Of a stretch of 32,486 nt of DNA, positions 1 through 7,894 are shown piece after piece (position 1 is the first letter of the stretch; each line of letters begins with the position of its first letter). Under the pieces are notes generated by a model. It was given only the letters and a program-made list of their open reading frames with translations. It was not told the origin of the DNA and made no database searches. This DNA comes from Planctomycetes bacterium GWF2_42_9 (lineage in GTDB: Bacteria; Planctomycetota; Phycisphaerae; Sedimentisphaerales; UBA12454), in contig MHYA01000173.1 in NCBI GenBank assembly GCA_001825675.1, forward strand, positions 1-32,486, in the 5' to 3' direction. The translations under genes and the position numbers were made by a program.

Positions 1-319
1 CAATAAGAATATAACCGTTCTTATCTGGCTTTTTGAAAAATAACTCCACCCAGCTTAGTGGAGATAGAAAGGAAAAACTTTCTATCCTAAGGAGTGATAA
101 AAGAACACCCATTTCATTACAGTAGTCAGTCTGCAAGGTAAAGTATGTACCAGAGCAGTTCTGATCTAGAGACAGAGCTAAAGAACGACGCATAATAGTT
201 TTCCCTACACTCCCAGTACAGACCACAAATTTTACTTCTTCAGAAGAAAGGCTTTTTGAGCGTAGAAAAAAAATACAACTAGCTATATAACGAATTAATG
301 TTGATTTATATGTAGACAT
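1..319 (-). CDS. MurF-like Mur ligase, N-terminal fragment (runs off left edge)
   Basis: This reading frame starts at the ATG at 319-317 and stays open to the window edge, giving about 106 residues. After a short hydrophobic N-terminus (residues about 8-20) comes a P-loop, TGSVGKT, near residues 36-42, followed by a Y-C-N-E-M-G-V stretch that corresponds to the NYN.EIG region of MurF-type ligases. The usual N-terminal substrate domain is absent, because the P-loop lies only about 35 residues from the start. From memory, this compact layout with a short membrane-like segment before the GSVGKT loop is common in Patescibacteria MurF homologues. MurF adds D-Ala-D-Ala to the UDP-MurNAc tripeptide in the cytoplasm. 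The start overlaps the stop of the upstream MurE-like gene by 25 bases, so the two look translationally coupled. Membership of the Mur ligase family is fairly sure; MurF over a related ligase is inferred. Confidence 0.65.
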   Translation of the reverse strand, partial: MSTYKSTLIRYIASCIFFLRSKSLSSEEVKFVVCTGSVGKTIMRRSLALSLDQNCSGTYFTLQTDYCNEMGVLLSLLRIESFSFLSPLSWVELFFKKPDKNGYILI

Positions 320-1407
320 TGTGTAACAAAATTTCTTTCATTATATGGTCGTTTACTTCTCCTGGGTCCGGCAATAACCACCTCTGATCCCTTTGCGGTA
401 CAAACTATTAAGTCATACTTTTTCGCGAGTGAGAACGCTTTTTTGATTGCTTCTTCTCGTTTATATTCTATATATACTTCGGCATTTTTTGAAAACCCTT
501 TTTGAATGTTAGAAATAATAGTACGTACTGGTTCATCAAATGAATTTTCTTCGGTAAGGATTTGAACATCAGCATACTGTTCAGAAAGTTGAGCAAGTAT
601 AGGACGTTTCCATGAATCGCGTCCACCACCCGCTGCACCAAAGACATGGATGAGTTTACCCGAAGTTAATTTTCGAGCAGCTTCAAGACACATCTCAACC
701 GCTCTGGGGGTATGTGCATAGTCTACTAGGACAGACGGGTTAGCCCTAAATAATTCGAAACGACCAGGTAAGAACTTTTCTTCATCATCTAAATCAGCAG
801 TCACATGTAATTGTGATGCCACACACTTTGCAAGCTGGTAGTTTATCCCAATGAAAGGATTTTTATCGTTTTCAGAAGGTTTGATATATACTCCTTGATT
901 AGCATATTGTGTAAATGTAGAACGCTCTTTCCACAGTTCACTATCTGAAGCATTCCACAGTACAACACCGCCACATGTACTTTTGAAGTGTGGCTTTAGT
1001 GCCTTGAGTAATGATAGTTTTGTTCTTTTATACTTGATAAAAGACCCATGCCGTTCAGTATGTTCTGGAGTGATGTTCGTATAAACGAGAACATCAAAAA
1101 GAATTCCAAAATGTCTCCATTGTTTAATACCCTCTGAGGTAATTTCAACTATTGCGTGTGTTGCACCTCGTTGTACAGAATCTGCGAGAAATTTATGTAG
1201 ATGCCCTCTACCCGGCGTAGTCATTTTGTTCTCATTTACGGTTTCCTTTTCACTATTATGAATACTTATAGAGGAGTAGTGTGCAGTTTTAATACCAGAT
1301 TTTCTTAATAATCTCGCTGCGAAGTTTATTATAAGCAATGTCTGGAGAGTGCTGCGTTGAAACAACGACAGTATGGATTCTGAATGGTTTGCCATCTTTG
1401 TATTCAA
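295..1407 (-). CDS. MurE-like UDP-MurNAc-tripeptide synthetase, 5' end lost at a junction
   Basis: The frame contains the middle and C-terminal parts of a MurE-type Mur ligase: TNITPEH at residues 110-116, DYAHTP at 229-234, an [14 protein letters not shown] loop near 256-269, and a late KGSEVVIAG segment. The essential ATP-binding loop GTxGKT, which should precede these by about 60-80 residues, is missing. Residues 1 to about 28 look like antisense translation of the neighbouring metK rather than Mur sequence, so the annotated ATG at 1407 is probably not a real start and true homology begins near 1,310-1,320. The family ligates the third amino acid to UDP-MurNAc-dipeptide in the cytoplasm. 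Motif variants such as TEENSFDEP, in place of TxDNPRxEDP, resemble CPR/Patescibacteria MurE homologues as I remember them. The next gene on the strand is the MurF-like fragment, overlapping by 25 bases. Confidence 0.7.
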   Translation of the reverse strand: MNTKMANHSESILSLFQRSTLQTLLIINFAARLLRKSGIKTAHYSSISIHNSEKETVNENKMTTPGRGHLHKFLADSVQRGATHAIVEITSEGIKQWRHFGILFDVLVYTNITPEHTERHGSFIKYKRTKLSLLKALKPHFKSTCGGVVLWNASDSELWKERSTFTQYANQGVYIKPSENDKNPFIGINYQLAKCVASQLHVTADLDDEEKFLPGRFELFRANPSVLVDYAHTPRAVEMCLEAARKLTSGKLIHVFGAAGGGRDSWKRPILAQLSEQYADVQILTEENSFDEPVRTIISNIQKGFSKNAEVYIEYKREEAIKKAFSLAKKYDLIVCTAKGSEVVIAGPRRSKRPYNERNFVTQCLHINQH

Positions 1408-1957
1408 CAGTTACCTGGCTTTTGCCGTCCGGACGGAGCCATTTCATTTTGCCGCTTTGACGCATTTGAGCAAGTTTGGCACAAATGGTATGTGCAAGCT
1501 GAATAGGCATTGGCATAAGCTGCGGTGTTTCTTTGCAAGCGAAACCGAACATAATCCCCTGATCGCCGGCGCCCTGTTCTTTGTGCATTCCCTGACCTTC
1601 GGTAACGCCCTGCGAAATATCCGGGCTTTGTTTGCCGATTCCAACGAGAACGGCACAATTATCATAATCAAAACCCATCATTGGGTCATCGTAGCCGATT
1701 TCTTTTATTGTTTGTCTTACAACAGCGGAAATATCAACTGTGGCTTTTGAGGTGATTTCACCTGCGACCAAAGCCATACCGGTTTTGACTAGAGTCTCAC
1801 AAGCAACTCTGCTTTCCTTGTCCTGTGCCAAATGCGCATCGAGTATAGCATCGGAGATGTGATCCGCGACTTTATCTGGATGGCCCATTGTTACAGATTC
1901 ACTTGTAAACAAATAATTGCCATTTTTAATTTTTACATTACTACTGACTTTTGACAT
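1289..1957 (-). CDS. metK: S-adenosylmethionine synthetase, C-terminally truncated
   Basis: MetK makes S-adenosylmethionine from methionine and ATP in the cytoplasm. The 222-residue frame begins with the family N-terminus, including [20 protein letters not shown] (residues about 17-36, with the ATP-binding His in GHPDK), and continues through [20 protein letters not shown] and STQHSPD. Full-length MetK is usually about 380-400 residues, so roughly the last 45 percent, including the second half of the active site, is absent. Homology stops at about residue 219, at the junction with MurE-like sequence, and the protein could not be active as written. The start at 1957 follows the DUF547 stop by 18 bases on the same strand, with an AAGGAG-like ribosome site, so the two genes would be cotranscribed. 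Because the truncation coincides with a suspected assembly junction, the organism's real metK is probably intact. Confidence 0.9.
   Translation of the reverse strand: MSKVSSNVKIKNGNYLFTSESVTMGHPDKVADHISDAILDAHLAQDKESRVACETLVKTGMALVAGEITSKATVDISAVVRQTIKEIGYDDPMMGFDYDNCAVLVGIGKQSPDISQGVTEGQGMHKEQGAGDQGIMFGFACKETPQLMPMPIQLAHTICAKLAQMRQSGKMKWLRPDGKSQVTVEYKDGKPFRIHTVVVSTQHSPDIAYNKLRSEIIKKIWY
1300..1320. other. Probable chimeric junction between metK and MurE-like sequence
   Basis: On the minus strand the metK frame reads good MetK sequence up to about [10 protein letters not shown] and then meets a stop after two unrelated residues. The MurE-like frame becomes recognisable at about the same bases, reading [11 protein letters not shown]. 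Roughly 20 bases are compatible with both proteins in different frames. Two unrelated genes, each cut in the middle of a domain and joined through a short shared word, is what a k-mer overlap misassembly produces. Illegitimate recombination in a real genome is the alternative. Confidence 0.6.
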
Positions 1958-1975
1958 TACAAACTCCTTATTGTG

Positions 1976-2944
1976 TTAATCATTCTGCTGATCATTCAGC
2001 TTCCAATCATATTTTAAATATTCGATAGTATATTTGTTTTGTTTTAAATATTGAGCATTCGCCGGTGAGACATAATCCTTTATAAAATTAAGGATCGCCC
2101 TTTCGACAGGTTCTCTTTCTCTAAAAAGTTTATTAGTTCCATAAGCCTTTACAAACGCATCTTCGTGCCATTTATACATTCTAAAAATGGGTGAAACGCG
2201 AACGATATTATTATTTTGGTCTATCTGGAGCCCATTAGGTGTGGAGAAATAATTGCGTACCTGTTCATCGAGCTGATTATCAATCACTTTGCCAATATAC
2301 GGTTCGGCACGCAGAGGAGCACTGCTTATAGTTCCATAGTTCACAGCGAGACAAATTCTTGGGTCTTCAAAACGAGCAAGCAAGGCCTCGCTTTCGATCT
2401 CATCCAAAGTATATTGAATTCCCATTATCATAAAATATGTCTCGTCTCGAAGGCCGCGGATATGCATAACACTGTCGGCCGGGTAGAACAAGAGCATAAA
2501 TCTCGAAGGGCTGATTGGATATTCTTCTACGATTCCTTTCAGTGTGCAAACATTGTACGTATTTATCCAAAAGGCGATTTTTTCATTACGCGACCAGGTA
2601 ATAAAAACTTCCGGTTCAATATTGGCAAGTCTTTGGAGCATATTGCCTATAATTGCGCGATGTCTTCTTAGTTTCGCATAATTAACAAGGCCTTTAGGGT
2701 CGACATAGTTTTTGAATATTGGTTCGAATTCAAGATTGAATGCATCTCCGCCAATATATTGACTCGTATTGTTCGGGCCTTCAACTTCAGCGATACCGAT
2801 GATATTGTTGGTGTCGTTGATGTCATTCGGGTCGGAATTGGACATATTTGGCGCAATCATATTAGTTGGATTTTGGGCACAGACGGGCAGAACCGAAGCG
2901 CCGACAAAGACAACAACAAATAATAATGCTAAATATTTAACCAT
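1976..2944 (-). CDS. Exported DUF547-family protein
   Basis: The 322-residue protein starts with a clear signal peptide (hydrophobic residues about 4-21, then VCAQ), followed by an Asn/Asp-rich linker to about residue 60. The rest matches the DUF547 pattern: YVDPKGLVNYAKL (80-92), EKIAFWINTYN (121-131), YTLDEIE (178-184), DPRICLAVNYG (194-204), a PLRAEPYIG segment, and a late RVSPIFRMYKW segment. DUF547 proteins are exported and of unsettled biochemical function; some have been compared to cysteine peptidase-like folds. Most members carry an NCxSxxCP-type motif, but here the equivalent positions are Tyr203 and Ser208, so both cysteines are missing. The gene lies 18 bases upstream of metK on the same strand and diverges from the gene at 3164. 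Family assignment is confident; function is unknown. Confidence 0.8.
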   Translation of the reverse strand: MVKYLALLFVVVFVGASVLPVCAQNPTNMIAPNMSNSDPNDINDTNNIIGIAEVEGPNNTSQYIGGDAFNLEFEPIFKNYVDPKGLVNYAKLRRHRAIIGNMLQRLANIEPEVFITWSRNEKIAFWINTYNVCTLKGIVEEYPISPSRFMLLFYPADSVMHIRGLRDETYFMIMGIQYTLDEIESEALLARFEDPRICLAVNYGTISSAPLRAEPYIGKVIDNQLDEQVRNYFSTPNGLQIDQNNNIVRVSPIFRMYKWHEDAFVKAYGTNKLFREREPVERAILNFIKDYVSPANAQYLKQNKYTIEYLKYDWKLNDQQND

Positions 2945-3085
2945 ATTTTCCTAAGCTATTTTAAACCAAGGACCATTTTTTACGTATTGAGCAATGAATT
3001 CTAATAAAAAACAGGCAAATATCCAGCCTAAATTTTAATTAAAGGGTAAATATAGAGCACTAAATAGTTGAATTAGCGAAATAAC

Positions 3086-3114
3086 TTGACAGAAAGATAT
3101 AATTTTATTATTTT
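3086..3114 (+). promoter_or_regulatory. Putative sigma70 promoter of the 3164 gene
   Basis: A perfect TTGACA at 3086-3091 is followed after 17 bases by TATTTT at 3109-3114, in a very AT-rich stretch. It lies about 50 bases upstream of the ATG at 3164. The rest of the 219-base divergent intergenic region (2945-3163) shows no clear promoter toward the DUF547 gene and no riboswitch-like structure that I can recognise. Confidence 0.45.
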
Positions 3115-3163
3115 TTGAGTCGTTATTTTACCTATTTTCAAGTTTTGACGGGATTTACAAACT

Positions 3164-4267
3164 ATGCACAATAAAAAAATCTTTCTTAGCTTTCTGTTAA
3201 TATTCGCAATTTTTAACCCCCTTTTCGCGGTCAGTAATACTCAAATTGATACCGTACGCGGCAAAGAATCGATTGCTGACGCTGATGCGGCAATTATCGA
3301 GGAATATGTAGCGGACGTATTTGCTGAACTAATGATCAAAACAGATTTTTCAGATGCTTCTGTTTTGCGTAATTCTATAGTTAGTAAAAGCACATCGACA
3401 AATCCAACCGGAAAAATCCTTTATGACGCAAAGTATCTTGCGGCATTCCAAAATGAACTTAAAGACGCTTCTTCAAAAGCCAATGCGATGAAGGATGGGC
3501 AAACAAAAACTTTGCTTATCACAAATTTATTAATTTTATCGTACGACATCAGCAATCCTGACAGTTACAAAACAGCGGCCGATTATCTGCAAAATTCTTC
3601 CACGCTGATAAGGTATTGGGCGGCAAAGAATTTTGAAAATGGAAACGTAATACGTAAACTGAACGAGGGCAATGAGGCTGACCGGAAAAACGCAGCAAGC
3701 AAAATCCTCAAAGCGGTGCAATCGGAACAGTCGCCGGAGGTTTTGGCGATTTACGCTCAATTTGCATCAGGAATAAAATATCCAGGCGGCAATGAGATAT
3801 TGACGGCAATCGCACAAAAAAGGATTGACCAGTATGTTGCGTGGACGGTTAAAGAAGAAATCACGGATGATGTCATTTTAAAAGCATTAGCTGATAGAAC
3901 GAAAACAGAGCCTGAAAGCACCAAGACTATGGCGAAATATTTCGCGTCGCTGCTTTCAGTGGCGATACAAAGATATACGACAGGTCAGCAGGTTATCGGC
4001 GATACAAGCAAAGGTTATCTCGCTTCTGTAATTACACAAAGCGATAAATATATGCCGACGTTTGTGCCGGAGTGGAGCGGAAATTTCAAACGAGCAATCG
4101 ATAAAGATACGGCTTCACTGGTTACGGAAAGTGATTCGGCATTCGGCTCGGCTTCAGGAAGCGGTAAAATGCCGGCATCTGTTGGATTTGATTATGGTAA
4201 AAATGCGGATGGAACCGCTAAGACTGTTCCGCCGGCGTTGTCTAAATCACAGGCAAATGCGAATTAG
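3164..4267 (+). CDS. Exported alpha-helical protein of unknown function
   Basis: I do not recognise a named family. The 367-residue product has a signal peptide (residues about 5-23, cleavage near LFAVS). The body is almost entirely helical, with short helix pairs between about residues 120 and 260 that recall HEAT/ARM-type repeats: TLLITNLLILSYD, TLIRYWAAKNFEN, AASKILKAVQ, PEVLAIYAQFAS. A flexible Ser/Gly/Ala/Asn-rich tail follows from about residue 325. This suggests a periplasmic scaffold or adaptor rather than an enzyme, and no catalytic motif is visible. It precedes the two solute-binding proteins by 75 bases in the same orientation, that gap being filled by a short degenerate repeat, so it may be cotranscribed with the importer. 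The start is supported by the signal peptide and an upstream promoter; no strong ribosome site is visible. Confidence 0.75.
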   Translation: MHNKKIFLSFLLIFAIFNPLFAVSNTQIDTVRGKESIADADAAIIEEYVADVFAELMIKTDFSDASVLRNSIVSKSTSTNPTGKILYDAKYLAAFQNELKDASSKANAMKDGQTKTLLITNLLILSYDISNPDSYKTAADYLQNSSTLIRYWAAKNFENGNVIRKLNEGNEADRKNAASKILKAVQSEQSPEVLAIYAQFASGIKYPGGNEILTAIAQKRIDQYVAWTVKEEITDDVILKALADRTKTEPESTKTMAKYFASLLSVAIQRYTTGQQVIGDTSKGYLASVITQSDKYMPTFVPEWSGNFKRAIDKDTASLVTESDSAFGSASGSGKMPASVGFDYGKNADGTAKTVPPALSKSQANAN

Positions 4268-4316
4268 TCGCTAAACTAGTCGCTAGTTGTTAGTTGATAG
4301 TCGTTAGTTACGGAAG
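4268..4316 (+). repeat. Degenerate intergenic repeat (AGTTGTTAGTTGATAGT type), copy 1
   Basis: Directly after the stop codon the sequence cycles through words such as AGTCGCTA, GTTGTTAG and TTGATAGTCGTTAGT. Related words follow the stops at 6067 and 7857. The unit is imperfect and has no coding potential. Confidence 0.55.
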
Positions 4317-4342
4317 ATTAAATTACTTGGGAGGTTTATTGG

Positions 4343-6067
4343 ATGAACGGACGCTCATCATCGAAAGAACTAATAGTTCTGTTAATAGTTCTCGTTGTAT
4401 TGGGTCTGCAAATCTCGTCGCGTTCCAAATTAAAGACCTTTGAAAAGCAACTTCAAACACTTGAAAATTCATTCTCCAACTCCCCTATTAAAATCAGCAG
4501 TACGTCAAACGCCGTGGTAAACGAAAGTAATGAAGGCGATTGGCTTGTATGGGGTTTGGCGGTCGAACCAAAGACGCTAAATCTTATTTCTGTTACATCT
4601 GATATGTATGCGCGATGGATGATGTTCGAGAATGTTTTCGAGCCATTGATGGTGTATGATTTCGATGAGGTCAAACTCAAGCCGATGCTTGCGAAAAGTT
4701 ATGATTTTTCGCCGGACGGGCTGGAATTAACTTTTACACTTCGTGATGATATAAATTTTTCAGATGGAGTACCGATAACGGCTGATGATGTGCTTTTCAC
4801 TTATCACACGATCATAAATCCAAAAATCGATGCGGCGGATTTAGCACAATTATTCATTGAAGTAAAAGATGTTCAGAAAATCGATGATAAAACTGTCAAA
4901 TTTTATTTTCACAGGCCGTACTTTAAAGCGCTTGAAATCGCATCATTCTGGGTAATCGGTATTTTCCCAAAACACATATATGAATTTGCAGATGCGGAAG
5001 AATTTAATAAGAGGATTTCAAATCATATCGGAAGCGGGCCTTATGTTCTTGAAAAATGGGATACCGGCGATAAGGCGGTTTTTGTACGAAATGAAAATTA
5101 CTGGGGAACAAAACCAAAGATAAAGAAACTTATCTATAAATTCATAGTCAACGATAAGGCACGCATACAGGCGATTCGCAGCGGCGATGTTGATATGATA
5201 ATACCCGCACCTGAACAGTATGTCGATGTTGTTAAAGATAAAAGTTTCACGGAAAAGTATAAATGCCTTGCTTATTGGAGTCCGGGTACGCCTTACATAT
5301 ATTTAGGATGGAACGAGCGAACGCCATACTTTGCTGACAGGCGTGTACGGCTGGCAATGACTCAAATGCTGGACAGGAAAGGCATATTGCAGCATATTCT
5401 GAAAGGAAGCGGAAAAGAGGTAACTGGGCCGTTTTACGTTTTCGGCAAGGATAACGACCCAAATATCAAGGCGTGGCCCTATGACGTTAATGAGGCAAGG
5501 AGGCTGCTTGATGAGGCGGGTTGGAAAGATACCGATGGCGACGGTATTCGCGATAAAGACGGGGTTGCGTTCAAATTCAAATTCTCTTACTCATCCGATT
5601 ATATTTTGTACCAGAATATAGCGAATGTTATTAAGGATTCAGCGGCCAAAATCGGGGTTGAGGTAATTGCTGACCCGATTGAATGGTCAATTTTAATTAC
5701 AAGATTGCCAGAACATAAATTTGATGCTATTATTATGGGCTGGGGCGGCGATATTGTTGAAGACAATTATCAAATATTTCACTCGTCGCAAATCGATAAC
5801 AGAGGCGCTAATTATGTTTGCTTCAAGAATGATGAGGCGGACAGGATGCTTGAAGAGATACGGCGAACTATTGACGATGAAAAACGTATTGAGTTAAGCC
5901 GAAAATTTCACAGCCTCGTCCATTATGAACAGCCTTATACATTTTTGTTTACAAGGCCGACATACCGCATTATCGATCCACGATTTGAGAATGTAGTTGT
6001 TCATAAACTTGGCCTAAAACCGCAGGAATGGTTTGTGCCGAAAGAAAAGCAGCGATATAAAGATTAG
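4343..6067 (+). CDS. Membrane-anchored family 5 extracellular solute-binding protein (peptide/oligosaccharide ABC importer), copy 1
   Basis: This is a 574-residue SBP_bac_5 (OppA/DppA-like) protein, the substrate-capturing part of the ABC importer encoded downstream. It has one N-terminal membrane helix (residues about 9-24), a short coiled-coil-like stretch (about 28-45), a Ser/Asn-rich linker, and then the binding domain from about residue 66 (GDWLVWGLAVEPKTLN). Family signatures include LKPMLAKSYDFSPDGLELTF, ITADDVLFTYHTI and SGPYVLEKW. No lipobox cysteine is present, so it is probably held as a bitopic membrane protein rather than a lipoprotein. Residues about 396-407 form an aspartate-rich loop, DTDGDGIRDKDG, resembling a calcium-binding EF-hand-type loop. 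The GGGAGG ribosome site nine bases upstream supports this start. Substrate cannot be read from sequence: family 5 proteins bind peptides, nickel, heme or oligosaccharides. Confidence 0.9.
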   Translation: MNGRSSSKELIVLLIVLVVLGLQISSRSKLKTFEKQLQTLENSFSNSPIKISSTSNAVVNESNEGDWLVWGLAVEPKTLNLISVTSDMYARWMMFENVFEPLMVYDFDEVKLKPMLAKSYDFSPDGLELTFTLRDDINFSDGVPITADDVLFTYHTIINPKIDAADLAQLFIEVKDVQKIDDKTVKFYFHRPYFKALEIASFWVIGIFPKHIYEFADAEEFNKRISNHIGSGPYVLEKWDTGDKAVFVRNENYWGTKPKIKKLIYKFIVNDKARIQAIRSGDVDMIIPAPEQYVDVVKDKSFTEKYKCLAYWSPGTPYIYLGWNERTPYFADRRVRLAMTQMLDRKGILQHILKGSGKEVTGPFYVFGKDNDPNIKAWPYDVNEARRLLDEAGWKDTDGDGIRDKDGVAFKFKFSYSSDYILYQNIANVIKDSAAKIGVEVIADPIEWSILITRLPEHKFDAIIMGWGGDIVEDNYQIFHSSQIDNRGANYVCFKNDEADRMLEEIRRTIDDEKRIELSRKFHSLVHYEQPYTFLFTRPTYRIIDPRFENVVVHKLGLKPQEWFVPKEKQRYKD

Positions 6068-6095
6068 TTAGTTGATAACAGATAGTTGATAGTTT
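6065..6095 (+). repeat. Degenerate intergenic repeat, copy 2
   Basis: Words TTAGTTGATAACAG and ATAGTTGATAGTTTTT begin inside the stop codon of the first solute-binding protein and fill the gap to the ribosome-binding region of the second. They match the repeats at 4268 and 7855 in type. Confidence 0.5.
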
Positions 6096-6108
6096 TTGGA
6101 AGAACATA

Positions 6109-7857
6109 ATGAATAATAAAGGTTTGATAACGTTTTTACTGTTCATCCTTTTACTTGGGATGATTGGTCTTCAAATACTTACAATGATTCAATCGGACAG
6201 GCTGTACGAAAGATTGAATCGATTAATGGATTTAACCTCCAGCAGACAGATTTCAACACAAAATCAGACAGTAACACCCGGTCAAACATCAAGCACTAAA
6301 ACTGAAAATAAATACCCCGGCGATGAAGGAGATTGGGCAGTTGCGAATCTTTCGGGGGAACCTAGGACATTGACCCCTATTTCGGTTGACTGGAGTTCAG
6401 ACAGTACGCAAGTTTGTATGCGAAATATCTACGAGACATTATTTTATTATGATAACGATTTTGACGGAGTCAAACTTAAGCCTGTTTTAGCCAACAGTAT
6501 GACTGTTTCAGATGACGGTCTGGAAATGACTGTCAAACTCAAGGATAAAATCTGGTTTTCTGACGGCAAGCCGATAACCGCTGATGATGTGGTTTTCACA
6601 TTTCAAACAATGATGGATCCGCGTGTCGATGCGGCAAATATAAGAAACTATTATCAAAACGTACAGGATGTTATAAAAGTTGACGACAAAACAATCAAAT
6701 TTACTTTCAAAGAACTTTATTGGAAAACGCTCGAATCAGTAGGAGTTACGGAAATATTGCCTAAGCATATTTATCAATATACCGACGCAAATGAATTCAA
6801 CAAACGTGTTACGAATCCGGTCGGCAGCGGCCCTTATGTATTTGAAAGATGGGATGTAGCACAACAAATTATACTTAAGCGAAATGAAAATTACTGGGGC
6901 AAAAAACCTAATATAAATAAATTAGTATTTAAGATCATTTCTAACAGTACCGCCGCCCTTCAGTCGCTTCGTTCCAACAGTATTGATTTTATGGAGCCAT
7001 CTTCTGAACAGTTTACAGATATGTCCAAGAATGACGAGTTCAAGAAGAACTTCAATATTTTTTCTTATTGGGAGCCGAGCGGGGGTTATGGTTATATAGG
7101 CTGGAATCAATCAAGTCCGTTCTTTAAAGACAAAAATGTAAGAGTGGCAATGACGCTATTGATCGACAGATTTTCTATCGCTAAATTTATTTTAAAAGAA
7201 AAAGCGACTGTTGTTTCGGGGCCGTTTTATTTGCACGGAAAACAAAATGATCCTAACGTTAAGCCGTGGCCATTCGATCTTAAAAAATCGGCGGCATTGC
7301 TTGATGAGGCAGGCTGGAAAGATACTGACGGCGATGGTATTCGTGATAAAGACGGCATACCTTTTAGATTCAAATTATCGTATACGACAGCAAGTCCCAC
7401 TGCTGAAGCTATTGTAAAGGTAATTAAAGATGATGCCGCGAAAATCGGAGTCATTGTTGAGCCAGACCCATTTGAATGGTCTATATTTATCGAACGAATG
7501 AACAGCAGTCAATTCGACGCGTGTATGGCAGGATGGGGTGGGACAATTGAAAGCGACCCCTACCAGATTTTTCATTCTTCACAAATTGCAGACCGCGGCA
7601 GCAACAGGGTAGGTTTTAATAACAAAGAAGCTGACAATCTTATTGAAGAAGCCCGGAAAACTCTTGATGAAAAAAAGAGATATGACCTGTATCGTCAATT
7701 ACACAGGTTACTGCACGAAGAACAGCCTTATACGTTTATGTTCAGCAGGCCGACATTTTTATTCATAGATAAAAGATTTGAAAATGTGAAAGTGCATCAG
7801 CTCGGTGTCGATCCGATGGAATGGTATGTACCGAAAGATAAACAACGATATAAATAG
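6109..7857 (+). CDS. Membrane-anchored family 5 extracellular solute-binding protein, copy 2
   Basis: This 582-residue paralogue of the preceding gene is collinear along its whole length. It has an N-terminal membrane helix (residues about 5-25), a short amphipathic segment LYERLNRLMDL (about 33-43), a Ser/Thr/Gln-rich linker to about residue 75, then the SBP_bac_5 domain with GDWAVANLSGEPRTL, ITADDVVFTFQTM, GSGPYVFERWD and NENYWGKKP. The calcium-type loop DTDGDGIRDKDG recurs at about residues 405-416. It also lacks a lipobox cysteine. The two copies share matching segment order but differ at many positions, so this is an old tandem duplication, and two binding proteins probably serve one permease/ATPase set with different substrate preference. 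A GGAAGAAC ribosome-like site precedes the ATG. Substrate is unknown. Confidence 0.9.
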   Translation: MNNKGLITFLLFILLLGMIGLQILTMIQSDRLYERLNRLMDLTSSRQISTQNQTVTPGQTSSTKTENKYPGDEGDWAVANLSGEPRTLTPISVDWSSDSTQVCMRNIYETLFYYDNDFDGVKLKPVLANSMTVSDDGLEMTVKLKDKIWFSDGKPITADDVVFTFQTMMDPRVDAANIRNYYQNVQDVIKVDDKTIKFTFKELYWKTLESVGVTEILPKHIYQYTDANEFNKRVTNPVGSGPYVFERWDVAQQIILKRNENYWGKKPNINKLVFKIISNSTAALQSLRSNSIDFMEPSSEQFTDMSKNDEFKKNFNIFSYWEPSGGYGYIGWNQSSPFFKDKNVRVAMTLLIDRFSIAKFILKEKATVVSGPFYLHGKQNDPNVKPWPFDLKKSAALLDEAGWKDTDGDGIRDKDGIPFRFKLSYTTASPTAEAIVKVIKDDAAKIGVIVEPDPFEWSIFIERMNSSQFDACMAGWGGTIESDPYQIFHSSQIADRGSNRVGFNNKEADNLIEEARKTLDEKKRYDLYRQLHRLLHEEQPYTFMFSRPTFLFIDKRFENVKVHQLGVDPMEWYVPKDKQRYK

Positions 7858-7886
7858 TTATTAGAAGTTAGTTGTTAGGCGATAGT
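7855..7886 (+). repeat. Degenerate intergenic repeat, copy 3
   Basis: Words TAGTTATTAGAAGTTAG and TTGTTAGGCGATAGT follow the stop of the second solute-binding protein, just ahead of the permease start at 7895. It is the third occurrence of the same word family in this operon. Confidence 0.5.
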
Positions 7887-7894
7887 AAAAAAGA

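Noticed and set aside
295-1407. A natural frameshift of metK explaining the MurE-like ORF
   Set aside because: The MurE-like frame contains unrelated Mur ligase motifs (TNITPEH, DYAHTP), so a frameshift within metK cannot produce it.
1373-1750. 125-codon plus-strand ORF opposite metK
   Set aside because: It is exactly antisense to conserved MetK motifs and has no recognisable family.
1958-1975. SAM riboswitch upstream of metK
   Set aside because: Only 18 bases separate metK from the DUF547 stop, and the region upstream of DUF547 (2945-3163) shows no SAM-box helices that I can recognise.
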